In this document: positions 15,833-23,723 of the stretch, piece after piece | Layout: the number at the start of each line of letters is the position of its first letter | How positions within the stretch are numbered: position 1 is the stretch's first letter | Assembly (NCBI GenBank): GCA_905176665.1 | Contig: CAJINA010000231.1 | Span: 1-64,000, forward strand | DNA from: Olavius algarvensis Delta 4 endosymbiont | GTDB taxonomy: Bacteria > Desulfobacterota > Desulfobacteria > Desulfobacterales > CAJINA01 | Direction of reading: 5' to 3' | Length of the DNA stretch: 64,000 bases | The notes under the pieces: generated by a model | Database searches by the model: none | Told to the model about the DNA's origin: nothing | What the model saw: only the letters and a program-made list of their open reading frames with translations | Position numbers and translations under genes: made by a program

Positions 15833-16441
15833 ATGACTAAGCAAAAAACACCTGAGCAGGGAGGGATCTGCTCCCATAAGTTTGCCTTCCTACTGGATAA
15901 CTGGATTCGCAGACTCATCCAGAACCTGGCCAAAATTATCGGGGAGTATATCCAACCCGGCGACATCGCCATCGACATGGGCTGCGGGCCCGGCTTTTTT
16001 ACCATCGAGATGGCCCGCCTGGTCGGTGAAGAGGGTCAGGCCATTGCCGTCGATATGCAGCCGGAAATGCTGGCCCGGGTAGCCCGCAAGGCCGCGCGCA
16101 AGGGTGTGGCTGCGCAGGTTACCTGCCACCGGTGTGAGCCGGACCGCATCGGTTTAGACCTGGCAGCGGATTTTATGCTGGCCTACTACATGGTACATGA
16201 AACTCCGGATGCCGCAGCATTTTTCAGAGAAGCCCGTACCCTGCTCCGGGGAGACGGACACCTGCTGGTAGTTGAGCCCAAAATGCATGTTACGCGCCGG
16301 GTATTTGACCAAATGCTGGCAGTCGCTGAGGAGGGCGGTTTCAAGGTCATCTCTTTTCCGTTGAAAAAAGGCGGGCATAGTGTTTTACTCGGTATCGCAG
16401 AGGCCCACCCGTTGCGCCGGGCCGAATCGAACCGAGAATAG
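15833..16441 (+). CDS. Class I SAM-dependent methyltransferase
   Basis: About 202 residues. The SAM-binding signature VIDMGCGPGFFTIEMARLVG-like block (AIDMGCGPGFFT) is followed by AVDMQPEMLARV (acidic ribose-binding end of strand 2) and FMLAYYMVHETPD and LLVVEPKMHV motifs; this is a Methyltransf_11/25-type Rossmann fold. The acceptor is unknown. The open frame runs further upstream into element copy 3 (to 15695), but the start at ATG 15833 leaves a normal-length protein. No neighbour suggests a substrate. Confidence 0.78.
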   Translation: MTKQKTPEQGGICSHKFAFLLDNWIRRLIQNLAKIIGEYIQPGDIAIDMGCGPGFFTIEMARLVGEEGQAIAVDMQPEMLARVARKAARKGVAAQVTCHRCEPDRIGLDLAADFMLAYYMVHETPDAAAFFREARTLLRGDGHLLVVEPKMHVTRRVFDQMLAVAEEGGFKVISFPLKKGGHSVLLGIAEAHPLRRAESNRE

Positions 16442-16603
16442 CACCCTATCCGGATCCCCGCCGGCTATAGGCTTACCAGGCCTCACGCTAGTCTCCGGCC
16501 ACTTCTAACGTTGGCAACGATACGCTGATCCATGTAGTTAATCGTAACGCGCCTGACGCTTGCGACCTACCAATTATGGCACCCATAGAAAAACAGGTGA
16601 ACT

Positions 16604-17431
16604 ATGACTGACACCGATGCATTCGTGACCATCCGTGAATTTTCCAGTGAAGCGGAAGCGCGGCTGGCCCAACTGAACCTCGAATCCATGGGGATTACCG
16701 TCTATATGCAAAAAGACGACTGCGGGGGCGCCCACCCGGAACTGCAGGTAGGGGCCGGCGTCCGCCTTCAGGTGGCAGCCGCGGAAGTGGACCTGGCCCG
16801 GTCCATCCTGGCCGAAGTGGACGCGGAAGCTGATGAAAAGCCGCTAAAACCCAAACCTTCCAAAAAGTCTACGCTTTGGAGTATTTTCGTGGTGGGCTTG
16901 CTGGCCGGGGCTTTTCTGGCCAGCGTTGTCTTCATTTATTTAAAGAACGAGGAAAAGATTGTTAACGACACCCTGGCCTACGACACCAACGTCGACGGCA
17001 TTGATGATGAATTTTTATACCACCGTAACGGTAGCCTGGTGAAAAGTACCGAAGACCGCAACCATGACGGCAAACCAGATGCCTGGTACTACTTCCAAGG
17101 AGACCTTTTGGCGCGGGGGGAGTTTGACGAAAACTTTGATAGCCAAGTCGATCTCTGGACCATTTACACAGACCGCAACAATTTTCAAACCAAAATAGAT
17201 ACGGATTTCGATGGGACCCCGGATGTAACCTCGTATGTGAAAACAGGTGTCGCTCAGCGTGCCGACTGGCATCCCGGCAACCGGAAAACGATCTCTCGGC
17301 AGATAATCTTCAAAGATGGCATTCGGGACTTGGAATACATCGATACCGACAAGGACGGCCAGTTTGACCAAAAATGTACGTTCAGCCAATTTGAGGAAAA
17401 GATCGGCTGCGAGCCTTATACGGCTGGATAG
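16604..17431 (+). CDS. DUF2007-like protein with membrane anchor and calcium-loop repeats
   Basis: A 275-residue protein of three parts. Residues 5-75 resemble the DUF2007 'putative signal-transducing' domain (TIREFSSEAEARLAQLNLESMGI…). A single membrane helix follows at about 92-112. The outer part has five Asp-rich loops of the EF-hand/thrombospondin-3 style: DTNVDGIDDE, DRNHDGKPDA, DENFDSQVDL, DTDFDGTPDV and DTDKDGQFDQ, spaced about 20-45 residues apart. A Ca-binding exterior domain joined to a small cytoplasmic domain is inferred. It starts at ATG 16604 after AGGTGA. Confidence 0.65.
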   Translation: MTDTDAFVTIREFSSEAEARLAQLNLESMGITVYMQKDDCGGAHPELQVGAGVRLQVAAAEVDLARSILAEVDAEADEKPLKPKPSKKSTLWSIFVVGLLAGAFLASVVFIYLKNEEKIVNDTLAYDTNVDGIDDEFLYHRNGSLVKSTEDRNHDGKPDAWYYFQGDLLARGEFDENFDSQVDLWTIYTDRNNFQTKIDTDFDGTPDVTSYVKTGVAQRADWHPGNRKTISRQIIFKDGIRDLEYIDTDKDGQFDQKCTFSQFEEKIGCEPYTAG

Positions 17432-17446
17432 CAGTAATCTTCGCGG

Positions 17447-17857
17447 TTAAATTGAGTCGTTATTTTGCAAGGGCTCCATTTTGCTCAATTCCATTTCCAG
17501 GGCCTGAAACGAGATTGTGATTTCTCGGATGGACAGCGCCAGCGACACCAGCATGGACAGCAGACTGATCCCGAACAACATTTTCCCGAGCAGGACCCAT
17601 TCGGCAAACAGGGCGAACATGCAGAGCACACAGAAAAAGATGCTGGCCACCCCAAAGAATTGCATGTTCCGGATCAGGATCACCCGGGTTTTCAGGTTTG
17701 CGATCTGCCCCACGATGATATCGTCCGGATTTTGCTTGTACTGGGCGCTCAGCGTACGGATGCGGGCGCCCAGGGAAAGAAACTTGTTTGTATAAGCCAC
17801 CAGCAGCAGCGAAATGGCCGGGAACAGCAGGGCTGGGGTGGTCAGGGTAATGTTCAT
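17447..17857 (-). CDS. DUF2721 family membrane protein
   Basis: A 136-residue protein with three membrane helices: at the N-terminus (ALLFPAISLLLVAYTNKFL), the middle (QFFGVASIFFCVLCMFALF) and near the end (MLFGISLLSMLVSLALSI). The intervening SLGARIRTL…LKTRVILIRN and the tail IREITISFQALEMEL are the DUF2721 signature. The function is unknown. It starts two bases after the stop of the DUF1801 pseudogene, so the pair formed an operon. Confidence 0.8.
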   Translation of the reverse strand: MNITLTTPALLFPAISLLLVAYTNKFLSLGARIRTLSAQYKQNPDDIIVGQIANLKTRVILIRNMQFFGVASIFFCVLCMFALFAEWVLLGKMLFGISLLSMLVSLALSIREITISFQALEMELSKMEPLQNNDSI

Positions 17858-17859
17858 GT

Positions 17860-18219
17860 CTACTCGCTTTTTGCCTTTGCGACGGAATCGCCCAACAGGG
17901 CGTTGTGCGCAACTTGCGCCAGGGCGTTTAGGACCACGGTGCCTTTCGGTTTGAAATTCAGGCAGCCCTTACCGTGCTTGATGGGCGGATGCCGCTGCAC
18001 ATAGCTCTCAATTTTATCCTGGCTGCATGTGTAGACCGGCCAGTAGTTCTTTTAATTGCCGATGGCCAGCCAGCCGTCCTCGGAGGCATAGGTCGGCATC
18101 TTGTACTTCAGGCCCACCTGGACTTGAGGGTAACCGGCCAGAATCAATTCGTGCAGAGCAAGGGCCGGGGTACGGCGCTCAGTCGGCATTTGTTGGAAAT
18201 ATTGGTTCACGGAATCCAT
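17860..18219 (-). pseudogene. DUF1801 (iron-chaperone-like) gene interrupted by TAA
   Basis: The frame from ATG 18219 reads MDSVNQYFQQMPTERRTPALA… and LKYKMPTYASEDGWLAIGN, hits TAA at 18052-18054, and resumes in the same frame with KNYWPVYTCSQDKIESYV, HPPIKHGKGCLNFKPKG to a TAG at 17860. Joined, this is a complete DUF1801/YdhG-type protein of about 118 residues, in which KMPTY, the KN-x-YxxVY block and the K-x-GKGCLNF block are typical. The TAA stands where CAA (Gln) would fit. The 3' part keeps good family sequence, so the lesion is recent, an assembly error, or tolerated. Confidence 0.75.
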
Positions 18220-18370
18220 GGACTTGCCTTATAGCGAAACCTGCCAACAATTTCAATGTCCGAGCCGGCAAGCCCCATGCGGCTGTGTAGACCCTAGTGA
18301 TTATTAAAAAACTCTCGACGGATCGATTCAAAATCGCTATAAAAGTCAGGATTATAATCGAAAGAGTGTC

Positions 18371-19186
18371 ATGCTGCGCATCCTTCAAAATACCATCATC
18401 AAGCTCTTTTTACCGAACGATATCCTTGCACGCATATCCACCGAAGAAAAACGCAAACGCTTATGCGTAGTGGCGGTGACCCTCATGGCCATTCCGTTTC
18501 TGCTAGGCTACGGAGTCGTCCATTTGGTCATAGGCGAAGGCATTGAAAATTCCATGGCCGATCTTTTGACGGCCGGCCTTTTTATCGCCACCCTCCTGTT
18601 TTTGAGAAAAGATGTGGACGGTCGGGTCGCCTATCGGACGGCCATGGCCGGTTTTTCCTTCCTGCTGTTTTTCAATGTGGCCGTCGGCCTCTACCAGGGC
18701 AGCGACATCTTATGGCTGTACATCTATCCCCTGGTGGCGTTTTTCATGTTTGGCCTCAGGGAGGGCCTTTTGTGGAACGGCTTGCTGTTGGGGCCGGTAT
18801 TTTTAGTAGTCCTTTTCCCCGCGCCGTTGAAGTCTTATGCCTTTTCCGCCGAGTATCAAGTCCGCCTCATACTCTCACTGACCATGATCACCGCCGTGGC
18901 CTGGCTGCTTGAATCACTGCGGGTCTATTTTTATGATCGGGTGCAGGCGCAAAAAGCCGAATTGGAAAAGGCGGCCGACGATATCAGATTCCTGAAAGGC
19001 TTGATTCCCATCTGCTCAGTCTGCCGCAAGATCCGGGATGATGAAGGGTATTGGCAGGCGTTGGATGAATATATTGCCGCGCATACCGGTGCCCGCATGA
19101 GCCACGGCATTTGCGAATCCTGCCTGAAAAAAACCAATCCGGAAATCTACCAATCACTGGTGGCCAAAGGAAAAATCAAGGCGTAA
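18371..19186 (+). CDS. Sensor-like membrane protein lacking an output domain
   Basis: A 271-residue protein. Five or six membrane helices span residues 30-185. A helical linker (VQAQKAELEKAADDIRFLKGL) leads to LIPICSVCRKIRDDEGYWQALDEYI…SHGICESCLKK, a Cys-pair module (CSVC and CESC) that in many Desulfobacterota and Chloroflexota proteins sits between a PAS/receiver domain and a kinase or GGDEF domain. Here the protein ends just after it, with no catalytic domain. It may be a stand-alone sensor or a remnant. The four Cys could bind a metal. No gene on the same strand follows closely. Confidence 0.65.
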   Translation: MLRILQNTIIKLFLPNDILARISTEEKRKRLCVVAVTLMAIPFLLGYGVVHLVIGEGIENSMADLLTAGLFIATLLFLRKDVDGRVAYRTAMAGFSFLLFFNVAVGLYQGSDILWLYIYPLVAFFMFGLREGLLWNGLLLGPVFLVVLFPAPLKSYAFSAEYQVRLILSLTMITAVAWLLESLRVYFYDRVQAQKAELEKAADDIRFLKGLIPICSVCRKIRDDEGYWQALDEYIAAHTGARMSHGICESCLKKTNPEIYQSLVAKGKIKA

Positions 19187-19303
19187 TGCCTGCCCTGTTC
19201 TTGATGCTTGTGACAATAAGGCGCCGGGCAAGGGCGCTCAGGAGCGTGATCCCATCCAGGTTCCAGATTTCATAAGGCCGGTTCGGGCTCCCTTAAATTT
19301 CCG

Positions 19304-21343
19304 TCACTTTGCTGTGACAGGCAACCCTTGAATAAAGCGCAGAATTTCCCCGGCCACTTGTCCGGGCATTTCGAACTGGACGGCATGCCCGCTTGCATAC
19401 GTAACCAGGCGGTTCCCATTTTCCCCGTTAAACATGTGACCCAGGAACTGGTGAACTTTGCGGTTGTCTACAATCCGGTCGTTTTCCGCCAGGATGGCAA
19501 GCGTGGGTAAACTATTCTCCAATATAGCTGACCAGGAAAGCTCCTGGACTTCATCCATGATATGGGCCGTCTTCATGGTGATCATGGTTGTCTTCAATTC
19601 ATCGTTTTCGATGAAATCGAGCCATTCATCCCGCAGGGTAAAATCAGCGGCTTCCATCAGTATGGGCACATAGGCCTGCTCGCGCGCCGGCTTCAGCTTC
19701 AGCTCCTTCACCATATTGAAAATGTTACCCTCGGCAATCCGGATGACGGACCGGAATCGTTCGTTCCAGAAAAAACCCGGTGTCATCAGAATGAGACTGG
19801 AAAGCAAGTTTTTCGCCTGGCGGGCGGCAACCGCGGCGTATTGACTGCCCTGGCACCATCCGGCCAAATGGACGCGCGTGAAGGACTTTTTTAAAAATTC
19901 AACCTGGGCGACGACATCTTGAATTACGGAACGGACCGACCCAAGGTCGCCGCTGCCGGCATTCAAGCCGCACCCCCGGCGGTCCGGCGCCACGATCGAA
20001 AGCTTCTCTTCATCAGCCCGCAAAGCATTGGCCAAGGGGGCCTGCCACCCCGAGTGGCTCATGCCGCCATGGAGTATTACCAGGACGTCAGAGCCCTGGG
20101 CCGGTCCCCAAAGACGATAGTTGATCTGGTACTGATCGGACATTTCCAGGATCCGCATCTCCGGTTTGCCGTCGTCCGGGACGGCCGGCCAGCGGCAACG
20201 TAGCCCGAATCCCGTTTGCCAGTTTTCTACAGGCACCAGCTGAAGCCCCTGTACGTCCTTCAGGTAGTAAGGCAGATCGAGGTCGAGCACGCCGTGACGA
20301 CCGAATTTCAACATCGGCTGCACGGGTTCACGCTCGACCAGGTAGTCCCCGTAGGCGCCTTCCTGAGCAATCAACTGTTGGCCGGCTGCGCCGGCCGGGA
20401 TTAGGGCGGCCCTGGTCAAAAGTGAGGTTTCGCCCACGTGGCACCCTACAATGATCGGCCAACCCATTTTTTTCAGTTGTTTGATCAATTGGAGAGACCG
20501 GATGAGGCCCCCGACCCGGGACACTTTTACATTGGCGATATAGGTTCCCGGCAGGTCTTTAAATTGTGCCAGATCCGCCGATGTACACAGGCTTTCATCC
20601 AGCACCACCGGCAATCCCGTAGCCGTACTGACCCTGCTCAGACCTTCTGCATCTCCGCGCCCAACCGGTTCCTCTACGGCACAAATCCGTCCGCCCAGGG
20701 TATTAAGGTAGGCTCCGGCCTCCTCAGTGCGGTCTATCCACAGATTGTTTGCATCCAGGCGGATGCGCGGGTCAGACACGCCGTGTTGTTTTATCAGATC
20801 ACTCAAGATCGCAATCTTTTCCCGATCGCGTTCCAGTTCACCGCTCAATTTGATTTTGAAATCTGAAAACCCCCGGACAAGGTATTGATCGGCAATGGTC
20901 GTAAATTTCCAGCGATTGTCATCGCCCAGCACGGCAGTATACCCCCCCCGCCGTCTGTTGTCCGCCAAGCCCAGCAAAGCTTCCACGCTACAGCCTTGCT
21001 CCTTTGCAAAAAGATCCAGCAGTGCCATTTCAAGGGCACACCGGGCCGATGGATACCGATCGATCAGGCTCTCGTTGGTTGCCACCCACCGTTTGAGATC
21101 ATCCAGATTATGAAATGGTAAAGCTTGATCGTAAAAGGTCTCCCGGACCCACTGAACGCTGGATGGTGTATCGTCACCGGCCGAGTATGATCGGGGGCAC
21201 CCTTCCCCAAAACCGGCCAGGGCGCCGCTCCGGGCGCGCACCCAGACACTGTCACCAGCCTTCCTTTCCGCCCCGGCATGTCGAAAGGTTGATTTTGGTT
21301 TCACGCTCAGCGGCTGTATATCTATGCGAATCGGTTCTCCAGA
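19304..21343 (-). CDS. Enolase-superfamily epimerase fused to an alpha/beta hydrolase
   Basis: About 679 residues with two complete domains. Residues 1-380 form a muconate-lactonising-enzyme-type enolase-superfamily member (dipeptide epimerase/cycloisomerase group): catalytic K-x-K in FKIKLSG, metal ligands in RLDANN, VEEP and LDESL, and a second Lys in NVKVSRVGG. Residues 400-679 form an alpha/beta hydrolase: oxyanion HGGMSHSG, nucleophile elbow GWCQGS (Cys, not Ser), acid AENDRIVD and base SGHAVQFE. An epimerised product may be hydrolysed by the attached domain, which is inference. GTG 21343 follows GGAGGAG and is preferred over a TTG at 21373. The gene stands alone. Confidence 0.78.
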   Translation of the reverse strand, partial: SGEPIRIDIQPLSVKPKSTFRHAGAERKAGDSVWVRARSGALAGFGEGCPRSYSAGDDTPSSVQWVRETFYDQALPFHNLDDLKRWVATNESLIDRYPSARCALEMALLDLFAKEQGCSVEALLGLADNRRRGGYTAVLGDDNRWKFTTIADQYLVRGFSDFKIKLSGELERDREKIAILSDLIKQHGVSDPRIRLDANNLWIDRTEEAGAYLNTLGGRICAVEEPVGRGDAEGLSRVSTATGLPVVLDESLCTSADLAQFKDLPGTYIANVKVSRVGGLIRSLQLIKQLKKMGWPIIVGCHVGETSLLTRAALIPAGAAGQQLIAQEGAYGDYLVEREPVQPMLKFGRHGVLDLDLPYYLKDVQGLQLVPVENWQTGFGLRCRWPAVPDDGKPEMRILEMSDQYQINYRLWGPAQGSDVLVILHGGMSHSGWQAPLANALRADEEKLSIVAPDRRGCGLNAGSGDLGSVRSVIQDVVAQVEFLKKSFTRVHLAGWCQGSQYAAVAARQAKNLLSSLILMTPGFFWNERFRSVIRIAEGNIFNMVKELKLKPAREQAYVPILMEAADFTLRDEWLDFIENDELKTTMITMKTAHIMDEVQELSWSAILENSLPTLAILAENDRIVDNRKVHQFLGHMFNGENGNRLVTYASGHAVQFEMPGQVAGEILRFIQGLPVTAK

Positions 21344-21561
21344 CACAAAAAGGTTCTCCTCCGGTACGGGCAAATCAGATCGCCGGTTTCATTGACAAAT
21401 TTCAATCCAATCAGTAGGATCATGCGGCGAACAACATAGAAGCTTTATTTGAAAACCGCGGTTCTGGCAAGGTTTTCATTTTTCGCAGCAGGCGCCGCCA
21501 TGGCCCGAGCGGCCGGCACAGCGACAGAAAGGCGGTACAGGACAAAATATCGTACTATATG

Positions 21562-21589
21562 TTGTTACTGCATGTTATTGACATACAAT
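21562..21589 (+). promoter_or_regulatory. Possible sigma-70 promoter of the PilZ gene
   Basis: TTGTTA at 21562-21567 and TACAAT at 21584-21589 are 16 bases apart within an AT-rich patch (21541-21600) that stands out from its GC-rich surroundings. It lies about 80 bases before the start codon. A second candidate -35, TTGACA at 21578-21583, has no good -10 partner. Confidence 0.3.
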
Positions 21590-21671
21590 ATTTGGTGTGA
21601 TAGCGGGTTAAGCAAGTTATCGGGCGTGGACCTGGAAATGCAATACCTACCTATAAGAGAGCAATGGGGCC

Positions 21672-23717
21672 ATGCTGAAAGACGTAATAACCACTGATGT
21701 TGATCGCGCCGGCGCCTTGGGAGACGTTATCCGCGAGGGTCGCCGGATCAACCAACCATACCTGCTTAACGCACTAAACTACCTGAATTTCAGCAATAAA
21801 TTCGTCATTGTGAGCTTCCGGCACCCGGAGAAAGGCGGAAGTGTTTCCTATCGCGCCAGGCCCTCCCGGTGTCGGGACGGTATCTTCGAGTGCCAGTGGA
21901 CCCATCCTGAAAAACCGGCCCACTTGACCTCCGGCTACGAATTCAAGGAGATCCTGATTCCAATTGGGTGTCAGCTGTTATTGATAAAACCCCGTGTGGA
22001 GTACCTGGGGGAGAAACACATTCGCTGCAGCATTCCCGATTCTTGCCTTGAAATCAGCACCCGCCAAACCGAACGGGTTCCGTGTCGCAGCATCCAGGCC
22101 CGGCTGAACCAGAACGGAAAGATACTGGTCGGCCGGATGGCGGATTTCAGCGCCATTGCCTTCCGGGTAGCCATTGAGACCGAATCGGCATCCTGGCAGG
22201 AGCTTGGGCCGGACGGACTGGTCGATGCCCTATTGTTTGATCGCGATAATATCCTTTACTCTGGGAAATGCAGAATCATCCGGCAGGCCTCGGGACCCGA
22301 CATGAAGTTTTTTATCCTGGAGCCCGTGGACATAAAAAGGAAACTTTTTGACAAGAAAGAATTCCGTAACACCCGTCTGTCGTTGGATCCTGCCCCGGCT
22401 ATCGTCTTCAGGCACCCTTTTACCGGCCGTCAGCATTTTCTAAGGACCATCGATGTGTCCGGCGGCGGTTTTTGTGTGGAAGAAAATGCAGACCAGACCG
22501 CCCTCTTGCCAGGGATGCGAATCCCCGAGTTGGAACTGCACTTTGCCAACCGGTTCAAAGCAATCTGCAAGGCACAGGTAATTTATAGAAGCCCTGGCAG
22601 CCAGACCAGCCCTGACGATACGGTGAAATGCGGCCTGGCCGTCATCGACATGACGCCGGACGAACACGCCAAACTGCTATCCATGCTGTACCAGACCCTC
22701 AATGATAAATCTTATTTTTGCGGCACGGTGGATCTTGACACCCTCTGGCGCTTTTTCTTCGAGACCGGGTTCATTTATCCAAACAAATACCGGCTCTTTC
22801 AAAAAAACAAGGAGAGCATCAAACAGACCTATAAAAAGCTTTACATCGAAACTTCCGAAATCGCCCGGCACTTCGTCTACCAGGACAAAGGGCGCATCCA
22901 CGGTCATGTGGCGATGCTGCGGTTTTACAACAACGCCTGGCTGATCCATCACCATGCGGCGTGCAAAACCGGCCAAACCCGAGCCGGGCTGGTCGTCCTG
23001 AATCAGATCGGTCGGTTCATCAATGACTCGCACCGGCTGCGCTCTTTACACATGCAGTTTGTCTTTTGTTATTACCGGCCTGAAAATCGTTTCCCGGCCC
23101 GCGTTTTCGGGGGATCGGCGCGCAGCATCGGCGACCGGCAAGGGTGCTCCACGGACAGCTTTGCCTACTACCTTTTTCGCAGTTCATATGGCTCGCGTGG
23201 AAAACTGGCCGCGCCCTGGCACCTTGTCAAGACGGACAAAGACGACCTGTTGCAACTTGAGCGGCAATATCGTCACAACTCAGGCGGCCTGATGCTCAAA
23301 GCCCTCAACCTGGAACCGGAAGCCGAACACCTCGGCAGCCTGGTGTCCGCCTATACGCAGAACGGTTTTATGCGGGGGCGCTACCTGGTGTCCCTGAAAA
23401 GAGGCAAGGCCTTGGAGGCGATTTTTATGCTGAATATCGCGGATGTCGGCCTTAACCTGTCGGATCTCACCAACAGCATTACCGCCATCATAATAGACGC
23501 GAAAAACCTCACCAAAGAAATTCTCCACAATGTCCTGGCCACCCAGATGGAAGTGTACGCGCAAGAAGAAATCCCTGTACTTCTATATCCGCAATCCTAT
23601 GCGACTGAGTCCGGCCTGTCCACCGAAAAAGACTATGTTCTCTGGATACTGAACATGCGGTATACCGACCGCTATTTCAAATTTATGCATAGAATTCTGG
23701 GAAGGTTTCATTCCTGA
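21672..23717 (+). CDS. Large PilZ-domain protein with a GNAT-like C-terminal region
   Basis: A 681-residue protein without signal peptide. Residues 20-230 look like a YcgR/PilZN-type beta domain with repeated short strands. A PilZ domain follows at about 235-345 (FRNTRLSLD, then IDVSGGGFCVEE), which binds c-di-GMP through such Arg and D-x-S-x-G-G motifs. From 350 to 681 is a region with acyltransferase (GNAT/FeeM-like) character: HGHVAMLRFYNNAWLIHHHAA, RFINDSHRLRSLHMQFVFCYYRPEN. It may be a c-di-GMP-controlled acyltransferase, but the catalytic assignment is weak. It has its own upstream AT-rich region and is convergent with the signalling operon that ends at 23724. Confidence 0.62.
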   Translation: MLKDVITTDVDRAGALGDVIREGRRINQPYLLNALNYLNFSNKFVIVSFRHPEKGGSVSYRARPSRCRDGIFECQWTHPEKPAHLTSGYEFKEILIPIGCQLLLIKPRVEYLGEKHIRCSIPDSCLEISTRQTERVPCRSIQARLNQNGKILVGRMADFSAIAFRVAIETESASWQELGPDGLVDALLFDRDNILYSGKCRIIRQASGPDMKFFILEPVDIKRKLFDKKEFRNTRLSLDPAPAIVFRHPFTGRQHFLRTIDVSGGGFCVEENADQTALLPGMRIPELELHFANRFKAICKAQVIYRSPGSQTSPDDTVKCGLAVIDMTPDEHAKLLSMLYQTLNDKSYFCGTVDLDTLWRFFFETGFIYPNKYRLFQKNKESIKQTYKKLYIETSEIARHFVYQDKGRIHGHVAMLRFYNNAWLIHHHAACKTGQTRAGLVVLNQIGRFINDSHRLRSLHMQFVFCYYRPENRFPARVFGGSARSIGDRQGCSTDSFAYYLFRSSYGSRGKLAAPWHLVKTDKDDLLQLERQYRHNSGGLMLKALNLEPEAEHLGSLVSAYTQNGFMRGRYLVSLKRGKALEAIFMLNIADVGLNLSDLTNSITAIIIDAKNLTKEILHNVLATQMEVYAQEEIPVLLYPQSYATESGLSTEKDYVLWILNMRYTDRYFKFMHRILGRFHS

Positions 23718-23723
23718 TCCGGA

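Noticed and set aside
11150-18054. Reassignment of TAA to glutamine
   Set aside because: Many genes here, such as the DUF2721 neighbourhood and nrdJ, end normally with TAA, TAG or TGA; two interrupted genes are better explained by mutation or sequence error.
21578-21600. A NrdR-like box in front of the PilZ gene (ATTGACATAC… resembles 47072-47081)
   Set aside because: It shares the TTGACATAC stretch by chance; the ATaTwGtgt half is not matched and there is no second box at 31 bases.
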